From positions 124,001-188,000 of the forward strand of contig DAOKYU010000002.1 of NCBI GenBank assembly GCA_035325995.1: a stretch of 64,000 nucleotides of DNA, read 5' to 3'. Below, piece after piece: positions 25,067 to 34,065 of this stretch. The DNA comes from Thermodesulfobacteriota bacterium. Its GTDB lineage: Bacteria > Desulfobacterota_D > UBA1144 > Nemesobacterales > UBA2774. The position numbers and the translations under genes are program-made. The notes beneath the pieces were generated by a model that was not told the origin of the DNA, made no database searches, and saw only the letters and a program-made list of their open reading frames with translations. Position 1 is the stretch's first letter, and every line of letters starts with the position of its first letter.

Positions 25067-25867
25067 ATGGAAGAAGAAGGTATAAGCGAAGAAGGACGGA
25101 TGTCGTTTCTCGACCACCTGACTGAGCTCAGGAAAAGGCTCCTCTGGTGCGTTCTGGCGATTTTCGTGCTGTTCATACCCGCCTATGCGTACTCGTCGGT
25201 CATATTCGACTACCTGATGAGGCCGATAATAGAGAACCTCCCCGAGGGGAGCTCGCTTATATTCACGATGCCCGCCGAGGGATTCATGACGTATTTAAAG
25301 GTGTCCTTCTTCGCGGCGCTCTTCGCATCGGTGCCCTTTATTCTCTACCAGGCGTGGAAGTTCGTCGCGCCGGGGCTCTACAAGCACGAAAAGCTGATAG
25401 TCATCCCGTTCATATCTTTCGGGACCATATTCTTCCTCTTCGGCGCGGCGTTCTGCTATTACGTCGCAGCGCCAAAGGCGTTCCAGTTCCTGCTCAATGA
25501 ATATTCGTCCGAGTACGTAAAGGCCTTTCCGTCCATAAAAGAAGCGCTGTCGTTCTTCATGGCGCTCCTCCTCGGCTTCGGCCTCATATTCGAGTTCCCG
25601 CTCGTCGTTTTTGTCCTTGCGAGGCTCGGCCTGGTTACGAGCGGCTGGCTCAGGAAGCAGTGGAAGTACGCGATACTGATAAGCGCCGTTGCGGCCGCCT
25701 TCCTCACCCCTACGACGGACGCAGTGTCGATGATGTTCATGTTCGTCCCGATAGTGGTGTTCTACGGGCTCGGGATACTCGTGGCGTGGCTCTTCGGTAA
25801 AGAGCGTAAAAAGGCCTCCCCGGAGCCCGACGAGTACGAAGAACCCGGACCCAAAGACGGATTCTAG
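25067..25867 (+). CDS. tatC: Sec-independent protein translocase TatC
   Basis: The 266-residue protein has six transmembrane helices and the family signatures: SFLDHLTELRKRLLWCVLAI at the N-terminus, EGFMTYLKVSFFAALFASVPFILYQAWKFVAPGLYKHEK after the second helix, and GLIFEFPLVVFVLARLG plus SAVAAAFLTPTTDAVSMMFM later. TatC recognises twin-arginine signal peptides and forms the folded-protein export channel with TatA/TatB. No tatA or tatB is adjacent. The C-terminal 20 residues are charged and specific to this protein. The gene is divergent from serA and is apparently transcribed alone. Confidence 0.97.
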   Translation: MEEEGISEEGRMSFLDHLTELRKRLLWCVLAIFVLFIPAYAYSSVIFDYLMRPIIENLPEGSSLIFTMPAEGFMTYLKVSFFAALFASVPFILYQAWKFVAPGLYKHEKLIVIPFISFGTIFFLFGAAFCYYVAAPKAFQFLLNEYSSEYVKAFPSIKEALSFFMALLLGFGLIFEFPLVVFVLARLGLVTSGWLRKQWKYAILISAVAAAFLTPTTDAVSMMFMFVPIVVFYGLGILVAWLFGKERKKASPEPDEYEEPGPKDGF

Positions 25868-26017
25868 CCCCCGTGCATGCGGCCGGGCCCTTAAGGCCGC
25901 GGCGGGGCTTGACTTTTCCCCATAAAAAAATAAAGTAGAAATTCTAAAAACGACGAGGGGGCTTTATGCGCCCGTCCGGTCCTTATCGGGCATCCGGGCG
26001 CCGCTCATGAGGTAACG

Positions 26018-27736
26018 ATGGCCGCAAAATCCGAGAAGAAGAAAATCAGAGACCTGCATCACCCCATAACCTATAAGCGTGAGAACGGGAAATTCGACGT
26101 CGAATGGTACGTCGGGCAGGACAAGAAGAACTGGGTCCTCCCCAAAATTCTAAGGGAGCAGGCCAAAAAGCTCGGTAAAAAGCCGTTCCTCCAGTTCGGT
26201 TATAGAAAACCGCTTAGCTTCTTCGCGGTAAACAGGCAGTCAAACAGGATAGCGAACGCCCTTATCGACCTCGGCATAAAGAAGGGTGACAAGGTTGCGG
26301 TCTACATGCCGAACTCCGACGACTACGTCGTAACGTGGTTCGGTATTCTGAAGGCCGGGATAGTGATGGTCCCGATAAACACCGCCTACAAGATGGACTT
26401 CCTCCAGTACATAATCGACAGCTCGGACTCGCGCGTCCTCTTCATCGCCGAGGAATACCTCGACAGGATGGTCCCCATCGCCGGGCAGATACCGCAGCTG
26501 GAGCACGTCATAGTCTGGACGAGGGACGGCGGGGAGAAATTCGACCGCCACGGATTCAGGTTCAGGAAGATGACGTCCTACGCTGCCTTCATAAACTCCG
26601 GCAAGCCCTCCGAGCCCGGCGTCGAGGTCACGTTCATGGACTTCGCACGCCTCATGTATACCTCGGGCACGACGGGGAGGTCCAAGGGGGTCATGAGGCC
26701 GTGCGCGGCGGATTACTCCAGCGCCCGCAATTATTCCGAGATAATGGACGTCGGCCCCGACGACGTATGCTTCACGTGCCTCCCGCTCTACCATTCGAAC
26801 GCCATGGTGATGTCCGTATATCCCGCGTTAATAAAAGGGGCCAAGGTCGTCGTCGAGGAGAAGTACAGCGCGAGCCAGTTTTGGAAGTGGATCAAGGACC
26901 ACGGCGTGACGAAGTTCAACATCGTCGGCACGATGGCCTATTTCATGTGGAATACTCCGCCCGTCCCCGAGGAAAAACAGCACAAAACGAAGCTCGTCCT
27001 CGGCTCCCCCGCCCCTCACGACATAATCGAGGAGTTCATGGAGAGGTTCAATATACAGTTCATGGAGGGGTACGGGCTGACAGAAATAGGGCAATGCACG
27101 TGGATGCGCCCCGGCGAGCCGTTCAGGGTGGGCTCCTGCGGCAAGGAAGCCCCGGGGTACGAGATAAAGGTCGTGGACCCCGAGACGGACGAGGAGGTGC
27201 CCCGCGGCTCCATAGGCGAGATAGTCGTAAGGCCGAGGACGCCCAACATAATGCTCCATTTCTACAACAAGATGCCGGAGAAGACGGTCCAGGACTTCAG
27301 GAATTTCTGGTTCCACACGGGCGACGCCGGCAGGATGGACGAGGATGGATACATATACTTCGTCGACAGGGTGAAGGATTACATCCGCCGCCGCGGCGAG
27401 AACATAAGCTCGTTCGAGGTCGAAAAGATCGTCGGCTCGCACCACGAGATAGACGAATGCGCGACGGTCGGCATAAAGGCCGAGGGCGGCGGGTACGCCG
27501 AGGACGAGGTCATGATAGTCGTCGTCCCGAAAAAGGGGAAGAAGGTGGACCCCTGGAAGCTCATAGAATATCTCGAGCCGCGCATGCCGACGTTCATGCT
27601 CCCCCGGTTCATAAGGTTCGAGGTGTCGCTCCCCAAGACCGGCACCGAGAGGGTCCAGAAGAACAAGCTAAGGGACAAGGGCATCACGAAAGACACCTGG
27701 GACAGGGAAAGGGCCGGGTATAAGGTAAAGCGCTGA
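26018..27736 (+). CDS. ANL-superfamily acyl-CoA synthetase (FadD-like / bile-acid-CoA-ligase-like)
   Basis: The 572-residue enzyme would activate a carboxylic acid with ATP and coenzyme A. Motifs: nucleotide loop MYTSGTTGRSKGVM (about 212-225), FMEGYGLTEIGQC, FHTGDAGRMDEDGYIYFVDRVKDYIRRRGENIS with the hinge DRVKD, and the C-terminal catalytic lysine region LPKTGTERVQKNKLR. The substrate range cannot be read from sequence; the N-terminal part resembles crotonobetaine/carnitine and steroid/bile-acid CoA ligases. Ribosome-binding site GAGGTAACG upstream. The gene is isolated from the thiolase operon at 6-9.7 kb but belongs to the same acyl-CoA theme. Confidence 0.93.
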   Translation: MAAKSEKKKIRDLHHPITYKRENGKFDVEWYVGQDKKNWVLPKILREQAKKLGKKPFLQFGYRKPLSFFAVNRQSNRIANALIDLGIKKGDKVAVYMPNSDDYVVTWFGILKAGIVMVPINTAYKMDFLQYIIDSSDSRVLFIAEEYLDRMVPIAGQIPQLEHVIVWTRDGGEKFDRHGFRFRKMTSYAAFINSGKPSEPGVEVTFMDFARLMYTSGTTGRSKGVMRPCAADYSSARNYSEIMDVGPDDVCFTCLPLYHSNAMVMSVYPALIKGAKVVVEEKYSASQFWKWIKDHGVTKFNIVGTMAYFMWNTPPVPEEKQHKTKLVLGSPAPHDIIEEFMERFNIQFMEGYGLTEIGQCTWMRPGEPFRVGSCGKEAPGYEIKVVDPETDEEVPRGSIGEIVVRPRTPNIMLHFYNKMPEKTVQDFRNFWFHTGDAGRMDEDGYIYFVDRVKDYIRRRGENISSFEVEKIVGSHHEIDECATVGIKAEGGGYAEDEVMIVVVPKKGKKVDPWKLIEYLEPRMPTFMLPRFIRFEVSLPKTGTERVQKNKLRDKGITKDTWDRERAGYKVKR

Positions 27737-27920
27737 CGGCGCAGTCCGGCCCCGGAGACATGCCGGCCTCCGTCACCCGCAGCGTGCGATAATACGCATA
27801 GCGCTCCCGTAATTTCGGTCTCGCTGTTTATTTCACAGACGAAATCCTTTTGATGCTAGAATTATCGGCGGACGGGCGGGTTCTCCCCGCGCGTACTCTG
27901 AATAATCAGGGGGATTGAAT

Positions 27921-28196
27921 ATGTCTAAGGTTCTTAAAGTTTCGCTTCCTTTCGTTACAGGCGCATTGTTCGCTTTCGTTATAATGAGCTCGTTCAACCT
28001 GTTCCAGACGGCCGACGCGCAGCCGCCGGGGTACTACCAGCCGAATATGGAGCAGGCCCTCGGAAACCTCCACGCGGCCCGAATCAATCTCGAAGTGTCG
28101 TCTCCGGACAAGGGCGGCCACAGGGTAAAGGCGCTCGAGCTCGTAAACCAGGCCATATACCAGGTAAGGCAGGGTATAGCCTTCTCGGCGGAATAA
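27921..28196 (+). CDS. Small exported hypothetical protein
   Basis: The 91-residue product has a signal-anchor (VLKVSLPFVTGALFAFVIMSSFNLF) with a likely cleavage after ADA (QTADAQPPGYY). The short helical mature region (MEQALGNLHAARINLEVSSPDKGGHRVKALELVNQAIYQVRQGI) resembles periplasmic four-helix proteins and small DUF-type polypeptides with an ExxxHxxxA-like helical repeat. No function is known. The ATG at 27921 has AGGGGG upstream at good spacing. Confidence 0.75.
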   Translation: MSKVLKVSLPFVTGALFAFVIMSSFNLFQTADAQPPGYYQPNMEQALGNLHAARINLEVSSPDKGGHRVKALELVNQAIYQVRQGIAFSAE

Positions 28197-28206
28197 TCGG
28201 ATTCCT

Positions 28207-28235
28207 CCCGCGCCCTGCCCCGCGGAGGGTGCGGG
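28207..28235 (+). terminator. Possible hairpin terminator after the small exported protein
   Basis: CCCGCGCCCT (28207-28216) and AGGGTGCGGG (28226-28235) form a ten-base-pair stem with one G-U pair and a nine-base loop. The bases that follow are pyrimidine-rich (ATTCCATTTCCC) but are not a true U-tract, so termination is uncertain. Confidence 0.35.
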
Positions 28236-28427
28236 ATTCCATTTCCCTCGCTTCCTTTCTTCTTCCGGCGTCTATTTTCCTTAAGGAGGCCATTCCCCTG
28301 GTTAATCAGGAGCGCCGGGTCCTGAACGCCGCGGTTTCCCCGTCTCCCCGGATTGAAACTTCCCCCGCGTCCAGTAAATTATTCCCGGGCCGAGAACGCG
28401 CCCATAACGCTCCCCGGGGGGATTATA

Positions 28428-29396
28428 TTGACAGGTAGAAATACCATAAGGCAGATCGTAGGAAGTGCAAAAAAGGCCATACTGCTTGGCGTAGGCGGGG
28501 GAGGCGACATAGTCGGCACGATACCGACGGCCGACTTCCTCGGGATGTTCGGCGTCGAATGCGTGCTCGGCGGCCTCTCGTGGGAAAGGTCCGTCATAGA
28601 CCCGATGCCCGGCCCGAGGACATTCGAGGAGACGGTAGGCGCGCGGAAGCTGAACGACGTCGTGTGGCGGGTGGATAAAGACACCGCCACGAGCACGGGA
28701 GTCAGGTTCGCGGAGGCCGGGGTCGCCGAAGTCACGGGCAGGGAGACGCTCCTCATAGACATACACGGCGGCCCGGAGACGGTGGCAAGGGGGATTTTGG
28801 GCGCCGCGCGCGAGCTCGGGGCCGATCTCGTCGTCGGCATCGACGTCGGGGGGGATATACTCTCCCGCGGGGGCGAGCCCGGGCTCATGAGCCCGCTCGC
28901 GGATTCCATAATGACGGCGGCGTTTTACATCATCGAAAGGGAGATGCCCGCGTTCCTCGGCCTTTTCGGGTACGGGAGTGACGGCGAGCTTACCGAGAGC
29001 GAGCTCGAAGACGCGATGAAGGTCCTCGCATCGAGCGGCGGCCTCCTCGGGGGCTGGGGGCTCACCCCTGAAGCGCTCGAAACCATGGAGAGGGTCATCT
29101 CCATCGTCCCTACCGAGGCGAGCAGGATGCCGGTTCTCCTGGCCAGGGGGCAGTTCGTCGAGACTAATATCAGGAGCGGCCGCCGTCACGTGGATCTCTC
29201 GATGTCCTCGACGGTCACATATTATTTTTCCCCGGCGGTGCTTTACGAGAAATTGTCGGTTCTTTCGAGAAAGGTGTCCGGTACACGGAGCCTTATAGAG
29301 GCGAACGAGGCCCTTCACTCCATGGGCGTAAGGACGGAGCTCGACATAGAGCTCGACAAATATGCGCTCGAACAGAAGGAGCGGCAGGGCGGATAA
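28428..29396 (+). CDS. DUF1152-like protein
   Basis: The 322-residue soluble protein has glycine-rich loops (KKAILLGVGGGGDIVGTIPTADFL near the start and VVGIDVGGDIL mid-protein), with an FEETVGARKL segment and later LTPEALETMERVISIVPTEAS. This resembles the uncharacterised DUF1152 family, which often sits next to metabolic genes in bacteria and archaea. The start is TTG at 28428 with GGGGGG seven bases upstream. A longer reading from 28353 adds 25 residues without a ribosome-binding site and was rejected. The function is unknown. Confidence 0.75.
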   Translation: MTGRNTIRQIVGSAKKAILLGVGGGGDIVGTIPTADFLGMFGVECVLGGLSWERSVIDPMPGPRTFEETVGARKLNDVVWRVDKDTATSTGVRFAEAGVAEVTGRETLLIDIHGGPETVARGILGAARELGADLVVGIDVGGDILSRGGEPGLMSPLADSIMTAAFYIIEREMPAFLGLFGYGSDGELTESELEDAMKVLASSGGLLGGWGLTPEALETMERVISIVPTEASRMPVLLARGQFVETNIRSGRRHVDLSMSSTVTYYFSPAVLYEKLSVLSRKVSGTRSLIEANEALHSMGVRTELDIELDKYALEQKERQGG

Positions 29397-29494
29397 ATGG
29401 TTGTGTGCATATGCAATCCGGCTGCCGGCAGGGCGGGTGTAACGCAGTGCGGAAGGGCGTTCTCCCCCGGGCGCGCGTATGAGTCTATAAATTG

Positions 29495-29522
29495 TTGACA
29501 CGCCCCCCGTTTCATGTTAAAT
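29495..29522 (+). promoter_or_regulatory. Possible sigma70 promoter upstream of the ATP synthase region
   Basis: TTGACA (29495-29500, perfect) and TTAAAT (29517-29522, four of six) are separated by 16 bases. It could drive the ORF at 29568 and, by read-through, the atp genes. Confidence 0.4.
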
Positions 29523-29567
29523 ACTTACGATTTTTCAAATTTTTGCCCTTGAGGAAATAAGCCCCAG

Positions 29568-29975
29568 ATGAGTCTGGAAGAGACGAGTCAGTACCCGGCA
29601 GAAAAGTTTCTTATCGCTTTTGCACTGATTCTGGTTTTTGCAACGACGCTCGCCGCGGCGAGCCGGCCCGTTTTTCCCGTTTTTATCGATGGGGAGGCCT
29701 GTCCCGGGACGGTCGTGATTCCCGGGGTACTTTTCATTGCCGCTGCAGTGGGTAAATTTGTTAGCGGCCGGGCCGCTTTCCTTGAGGGGATCGGGTTCGC
29801 CACGGGTTTCGGTACGAAATACACGGGGAAAGCGGGACTCGTTTTCTCGCAAGCCGCAAGCTGGGCTTGCGCATGGGGTTTTCTGCTCACAGCTTTTTTC
29901 GGCGATGACCGTAATGGTTATGCTTGCCATGCTCGTCGTTCCGCCGCATCGGATCGCTTTCCCCTGAAGGGGTGA
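29568..29975 (+). CDS. Possible small membrane protein before the ATP synthase genes
   Basis: The 135-residue frame contains hydrophobic stretches FLIAFALILVFATTLAAA, IPGVLFIAAAVGKFV and SWACAWGFLLTAFF, followed by a basic, low-hydrophobicity tail (CHARRSAASDRFPLKG) that looks atypical. A GAGGAA lies about 13 bases upstream. Codon use is less biased than in neighbours, and the reverse strand also has an open frame here. It does not resemble AtpI or subunit a. It could be real, a decayed gene or chance; I see no family. Confidence 0.4.
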   Translation: MSLEETSQYPAEKFLIAFALILVFATTLAAASRPVFPVFIDGEACPGTVVIPGVLFIAAAVGKFVSGRAAFLEGIGFATGFGTKYTGKAGLVFSQAASWACAWGFLLTAFFGDDRNGYACHARRSAASDRFPLKG

Positions 29976-30023
29976 TTCAGTCATTGCAGGCGGACACATA
30001 TAAGTTAAGAGGAGATTCGATTA

Positions 30024-30539
30024 ATGAGGCTAACAAGCTTTAAGATTACTGCGCCCCTCGGGCTCCTGCTGCTCGCCGCGGCCGACGCGAGCGCGGCCTC
30101 CGGGGACCTTCTAAGCGTAGACTACACCGTATTCATCGAGGTCGTCATATTCGTGGCGGCGATAATAATATTGAACGCGCTCGTCTTTCAGCCGTTCCTG
30201 AAGCTCATGGACCGTAGGGACAGGCTCACCAGGGGGACGATGGAAGAGGCCAGGGAGCTCGAAGCCAAGGTCAAGTCGATTATCGAGGAATACGAGACGC
30301 GCCTTGCCGATGCGAGGTCCCATGCGCAGGAAGAGAGGATGAGCATAGTGAAGGAAGCGCAGGACGCGGCCACCGGCATTGTGTCGAAAGCGAGGGAGGA
30401 AACCACCTCGTTGATCGAAGACGCCAGGAAGAAGCTCGAAGCGGAATCGGAATCCATAAAGCAGAAGCTGAGCGGCGACGTAGAGCTTCTGGCGAAAGAG
30501 ATATCTTCTAAAATTCTCGGCAGGGAGGCCGGAGCATGA
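30024..30539 (+). CDS. ATP synthase F0 subunit b' (N-terminal hydrophobic, coiled-coil)
   Basis: The 171-residue product has an N-terminal hydrophobic segment, possibly a signal peptide, (LGLLLLAAADASA) then a membrane helix (DYTVFIEVVIFVAAIIILNALVF) and a long charged coiled coil (EEARELEAKVKSIIEEYETRLADARS). This is the peripheral-stalk layout of b/b'. It is the first of two b-type genes; paired b and b' occur in several bacterial groups and in photosynthetic organisms. It overlaps the next gene by four bases. The ATG follows AGAGGAG at proper spacing. The start of the F1 gene cluster lies here. Confidence 0.9.
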   Translation: MRLTSFKITAPLGLLLLAAADASAASGDLLSVDYTVFIEVVIFVAAIIILNALVFQPFLKLMDRRDRLTRGTMEEARELEAKVKSIIEEYETRLADARSHAQEERMSIVKEAQDAATGIVSKAREETTSLIEDARKKLEAESESIKQKLSGDVELLAKEISSKILGREAGA

Positions 30540-31093
30540 CCGAATTCGGAATAATAAATTTTCTACTCACGGCGGCCACCGAGCACCACAACACGTTTAA
30601 CTGGAGGTTCGCTACCGAGCACGCGGTGAATCTCGTGATTCTCCTTCTCGTGCTCGTTTATTTCCTCAAGACCCCGATCCGGAACTTCCTCGTCGAGAGG
30701 CGGAGCAGCATCGGGCGCGAGATAGACGTCGCCGAGAAGACGATAACCGAGGCCAGGGCCAGGTACGAAGAATATTCGAAGAGGCTCGAGGGCATAGAGG
30801 CCGAGATAAGCTCCATAAAGGAAAGCCTCAGGACCCAGGGCGGGAAAGAAAGGGACGAGATACTCAGGGTCGCCGGGGCCGCCTCGGAAAACATGAAAAA
30901 GGAAGCGGCCGAGTCGATAGCCCTCCAGACCGAAAGGGCGAAAAGGGACATACAGTCCGAGGTGGCCGACCTCGCTCTCTCTCATGCGCGCGGCCTTATC
31001 GCGAAGAGCCTGGGCGATGCGGACAGGGAAAAGATGGTAGCCGACTTCACTAAAAACATAGAGGACGAAAAATGGCATCAATCGCAACACTGA
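30536..31093 (+). CDS. atpF: ATP synthase F0 subunit b
   Basis: The 185-residue product has a single membrane helix (AVNLVILLLVLVYFL) near residue 30-44 and a long charged coiled coil (EIDVAEKTITEARARYEEYSKRLEGIEAEISSIKESL). It is the second b-type stalk subunit and pairs with b' to hold delta and the alpha3beta3 head against rotation. ATGA overlap with the preceding gene and a 22-base overlap with atpH show translational coupling. Its short N-terminal extension before the helix (LTAATEHHNTFNWRF) is amphipathic. Confidence 0.92.
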   Translation: MTEFGIINFLLTAATEHHNTFNWRFATEHAVNLVILLLVLVYFLKTPIRNFLVERRSSIGREIDVAEKTITEARARYEEYSKRLEGIEAEISSIKESLRTQGGKERDEILRVAGAASENMKKEAAESIALQTERAKRDIQSEVADLALSHARGLIAKSLGDADREKMVADFTKNIEDEKWHQSQH

Positions 31094-31614
31094 GGGACCT
31101 CACTGAAGCGCTCACCGAAAGCGCGCGCGAGGAAGGAAAGCTCGATAAAGTTACCTCCGACCTCGAAGATTTCTTCCACCTTCTCGGTGGAGCGGCCGGG
31201 GTGAAGAACATTCTCTGGAGCTCGACTTTCGAGTTCGGGGAAAGAAAGGGGATAATCGACGACCTGAGCTCGAAAAGGGGTTACGACAAGCTGACCGTGA
31301 ACTTCCTGGTCCTTGCGCTCGAGCTCGACAAGCTCAAATCCCTCATTCAATCCGAAGAAACGGTTTTAAGAAAATTACGCAAGGCGTCGGGCAGGATCCG
31401 CGCTGAGATCATAACGGCGTCCGAGCCTTCGGAGGCCGAGATCGGCAGGATAAAAGGGGCGCTGGAGAAAGTTGCCGGCGGCGGCATCGACATCACGACC
31501 AGGGTCGATCCGTCCATAGTCGGGGGGATCGTCGCGAAGGTTGAAGATAGGGTGTTCGATGGTAGTATAAAGACCCAGCTTGAGAGGATAAGGGGCGTTC
31601 TCACGCGGTCCTGA
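31072..31614 (+). CDS. atpH: ATP synthase F1 subunit delta
   Basis: The 180-residue OSCP/delta subunit links the stalk to the F1 head. The N-terminal domain has RDLTEALTESAREEGKLDKVTSDLEDFFHLL, and the C-terminal part shows the family signature VVARVDPSIVGGIV-like (ITTRVDPSIVGGIVAKVEDRVFDGSIKTQLERIRGVL). It overlaps atpF by 22 bases and precedes atpA by 32 nt. Confidence 0.94.
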   Translation: MASIATLRDLTEALTESAREEGKLDKVTSDLEDFFHLLGGAAGVKNILWSSTFEFGERKGIIDDLSSKRGYDKLTVNFLVLALELDKLKSLIQSEETVLRKLRKASGRIRAEIITASEPSEAEIGRIKGALEKVAGGGIDITTRVDPSIVGGIVAKVEDRVFDGSIKTQLERIRGVLTRS

Positions 31615-31646
31615 AAGCCTTCTACTCATACAAGGAGCGAAGAAAT

Positions 31647-33161
31647 ATGCAGGAAATCAAGATTGAAGAAATAGGTCAGATACTAAAGGACCGGATCAAG
31701 GGTTACGAAACCAAGATCGAGACCTCCGAAGTCGGGACGGTTATTTCCGTCGGCGACGGTATCGTCAGAGCCTACGGGCTCGACCGCGCGATGGCCGGCG
31801 AGCTCGTCGAGTTCGCAAGCGGCATCATGGGGCTCGTCCTTAACCTCGAAGAGGACAACGTCGGTATAGCCCTCTTCGGAGAGGACACCGAGGTCCAGGA
31901 AGGCGACATCGTAAAGAGGACCAGCAGGATCGCCGAGGTCCCCGTCGGTGACGACATGAAGGGCAGGGTGGTCAACTCCCTCGGTCAGCCGATAGACGGC
32001 AAGGGCGAGATAAAGGCGGCGGAAACGAGGCCGATCGAAATCAAGGCCCCCGGCGTCGTTTACAGGCAGTCCGTTCACGAGCCGCTCCAGACGGGTATCA
32101 AGGCTATCGACGCGATGATCCCGATAGGCAGGGGCCAGCGCGAGCTCATCCTCGGCGACCGCCAGATCGGTAAGACGGCAATCGCCGTAGACACGATAAT
32201 CAACCAGAAAAGTGAAGACGTATACTGCATTTACGTCGCCATCGGGCAGAAGCAGTCGACGGTGGCGCAGGTAGTGGACAAGTTAAGAGAGCACGGCGCC
32301 ATGGAATACACGACGGTAGTCGCGGCCAACGCCTCGGACCCGGCTCCTTTCCAGTTTATCGCGCCATACGCCGGATGCGCCCTCGGCGAGTACTTCAGGG
32401 ACACCGGAAGGCACGCTCTTATCATCTACGACGATTTGACGAAGCACGCATGGGCGTACCGCCAGCTTTCGCTTCTCCTGAGGCGTCCCCCGGGCCGTGA
32501 GGCTTATCCCGGAGACGTTTTCTACCTCCACTCGAGGCTCCTCGAAAGGGCCGCGAAGATGAGGCAGGAGGACGGCGGCGGCTCGCTGACCGCGCTCCCG
32601 ATAATCGAGACCCAGGCGGGCGACGTTTCGGCGTACATTCCGACGAACGTCATCTCCATCACCGACGGCCAGATATACCTCGAGAGCGACCTCTTCTACT
32701 CGGGCGTAAGGCCTGCTATTAACGTCGGTCTCTCGGTTTCCAGGGTCGGCGGCTCGGCCCAGATAAAGGCGATGAAAAAGGTCGCCGGTACACTCAGGCT
32801 CGAGCTCGCGCAGTACAGGGAGGTCGAGGCGTTCTCCCAGTTCGCATCCGACCTCGACAAGGCCACCCAGGCCCAGCTCGCAAGGGGCGGACGTCTCGTC
32901 GAGGCGCTCAAGCAGGGCCAGTACGAGCCGCTCCCCGTCGAGAAGCAGATTCTCATCATCTACGCTGTCTCGAACGGCTACGTAGACGACTACCCGATAG
33001 ACAAGGTAAGGGCCTACGAGAAGGAGCTCTATTCCTTCTTCGATACGAAGTATCCCGAGCTTCTAAAGGATATAAAAACGAAGAAAGAAATCGGCGACGA
33101 CCTCAGGGATTCGATCTTAAAGGCGCTCGACGAGCTCAAGGCCCAGATAGGGGAGCTCTAG
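31647..33161 (+). CDS. atpA: ATP synthase F1 subunit alpha
   Basis: The 504-residue alpha subunit is regulatory/non-catalytic and has the full length. Walker A is GDRQIGKT (170-177), followed by IYVAIGQKQSTV, the beta-barrel EVGTVISVGDGIVRAYGLD and the C-terminal helical domain (LARGGRLVEALKQGQYEPLPVEKQ). Catalytic nucleotides sit in beta; alpha supplies the Arg finger in SVSRVGGSAQ. It is central in the delta-alpha-gamma-beta-epsilon order. AAGGAGCGAAGAA upstream is the ribosome-binding site. Confidence 0.98.
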   Translation: MQEIKIEEIGQILKDRIKGYETKIETSEVGTVISVGDGIVRAYGLDRAMAGELVEFASGIMGLVLNLEEDNVGIALFGEDTEVQEGDIVKRTSRIAEVPVGDDMKGRVVNSLGQPIDGKGEIKAAETRPIEIKAPGVVYRQSVHEPLQTGIKAIDAMIPIGRGQRELILGDRQIGKTAIAVDTIINQKSEDVYCIYVAIGQKQSTVAQVVDKLREHGAMEYTTVVAANASDPAPFQFIAPYAGCALGEYFRDTGRHALIIYDDLTKHAWAYRQLSLLLRRPPGREAYPGDVFYLHSRLLERAAKMRQEDGGGSLTALPIIETQAGDVSAYIPTNVISITDGQIYLESDLFYSGVRPAINVGLSVSRVGGSAQIKAMKKVAGTLRLELAQYREVEAFSQFASDLDKATQAQLARGGRLVEALKQGQYEPLPVEKQILIIYAVSNGYVDDYPIDKVRAYEKELYSFFDTKYPELLKDIKTKKEIGDDLRDSILKALDELKAQIGEL

Positions 33162-33179
33162 TTCCGCCCGGGAGATTAA

Positions 33180-34064
33180 ATGGCAAGCTTAAGACAGATA
33201 CGTTCCAAGATTAAAAGCGTGAAGGGCACGCGCAGGATCATGAGCGCCATGAAGCTCATCTCGGCCGTAAAGCTGAGAAGGGCCCAGGAGCTCCTCATGT
33301 CCTACAGGCCCTATTCCGAGGCCTTCCTCGAAATAACGAAGAGCCTCGCACGGAAGTGCGACCGCGAAGCGCATCCGCTTCTCAGGAGACCCGAGGAGGC
33401 TAAAAATCTCCACCTCGTCTTCCTCACTTCGGACAGGGGGCTTTGCGGCAGCTTCAACTCGAACCTCATAAGGAAGCTCGAAACCTACATCGTCACGGAA
33501 GGGAAGAAGTACGAGCACATAAAATTCACCTTCCTCGGACGGAGGGGCCTCGACCACTTCTCGAAGGGGCGGTTCCCCATCGCGGCGAGCTTCACGGGAG
33601 TCACCGAAAGAAACTACGCCGAGATAGCGGAGAGTGTCGCCTCCGAGCTCGTCACGGAATATGTGAAGGGCAAGACCGACGAAATAATACTCGTTTACAA
33701 CTTCTTCAGGTCGGCCCTTACGCAGGTGATGACATACGAGAAGATCCTTCCGATAGAATCGGACGAAGAGGCGGCCGAGGACGCCGTGGAAATAGATTAT
33801 CTTTACGAGCCTTCGAAGAAGGCCATATTGAAAGAAGTTCTTTCGACCTACGTCAGGGTCCGCGTGGAGAGGGCGATAAAGGAATCGCTCACGAGCGAGC
33901 ACGCTTCGAGAATGACCGCAATGGAAAACGCCACGAGCAACGCGGACGACGTCATAAAAAAACTTACCCTTTTGGCCAACAAGACCCGGCAGGCCATGAT
34001 TACGACAGAGCTCATGGACATCGTGAACGGTACCGAGGCCTTAAGAAAAGGAGGAGCAGACTAG
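33180..34064 (+). CDS. atpG: ATP synthase F1 subunit gamma
   Basis: The 294-residue rotor shaft. It has the N-terminal helix ASLRQIRSKIKSVKGTRRIMSAMKLISAVKLRRAQ and the C-terminal helix MTAMENATSNADDVIKKLTLLANKTRQAMITTELMDIVNG, both family hallmarks. The central Rossmann-like part has LTSDRGLCGSFNSNL. It sits 18 nt downstream of atpA, and only one base separates its stop from the atpD ATG. Confidence 0.97.
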   Translation: MASLRQIRSKIKSVKGTRRIMSAMKLISAVKLRRAQELLMSYRPYSEAFLEITKSLARKCDREAHPLLRRPEEAKNLHLVFLTSDRGLCGSFNSNLIRKLETYIVTEGKKYEHIKFTFLGRRGLDHFSKGRFPIAASFTGVTERNYAEIAESVASELVTEYVKGKTDEIILVYNFFRSALTQVMTYEKILPIESDEEAAEDAVEIDYLYEPSKKAILKEVLSTYVRVRVERAIKESLTSEHASRMTAMENATSNADDVIKKLTLLANKTRQAMITTELMDIVNGTEALRKGGAD

Positions 34065-34065
34065 C

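Noticed and set aside
28302..29501. A 399-residue antisense open frame opposite the DUF1152-like gene
   Set aside because: It lacks a ribosome-binding site and has shadow-type composition; the sense frame has clear glycine loops.
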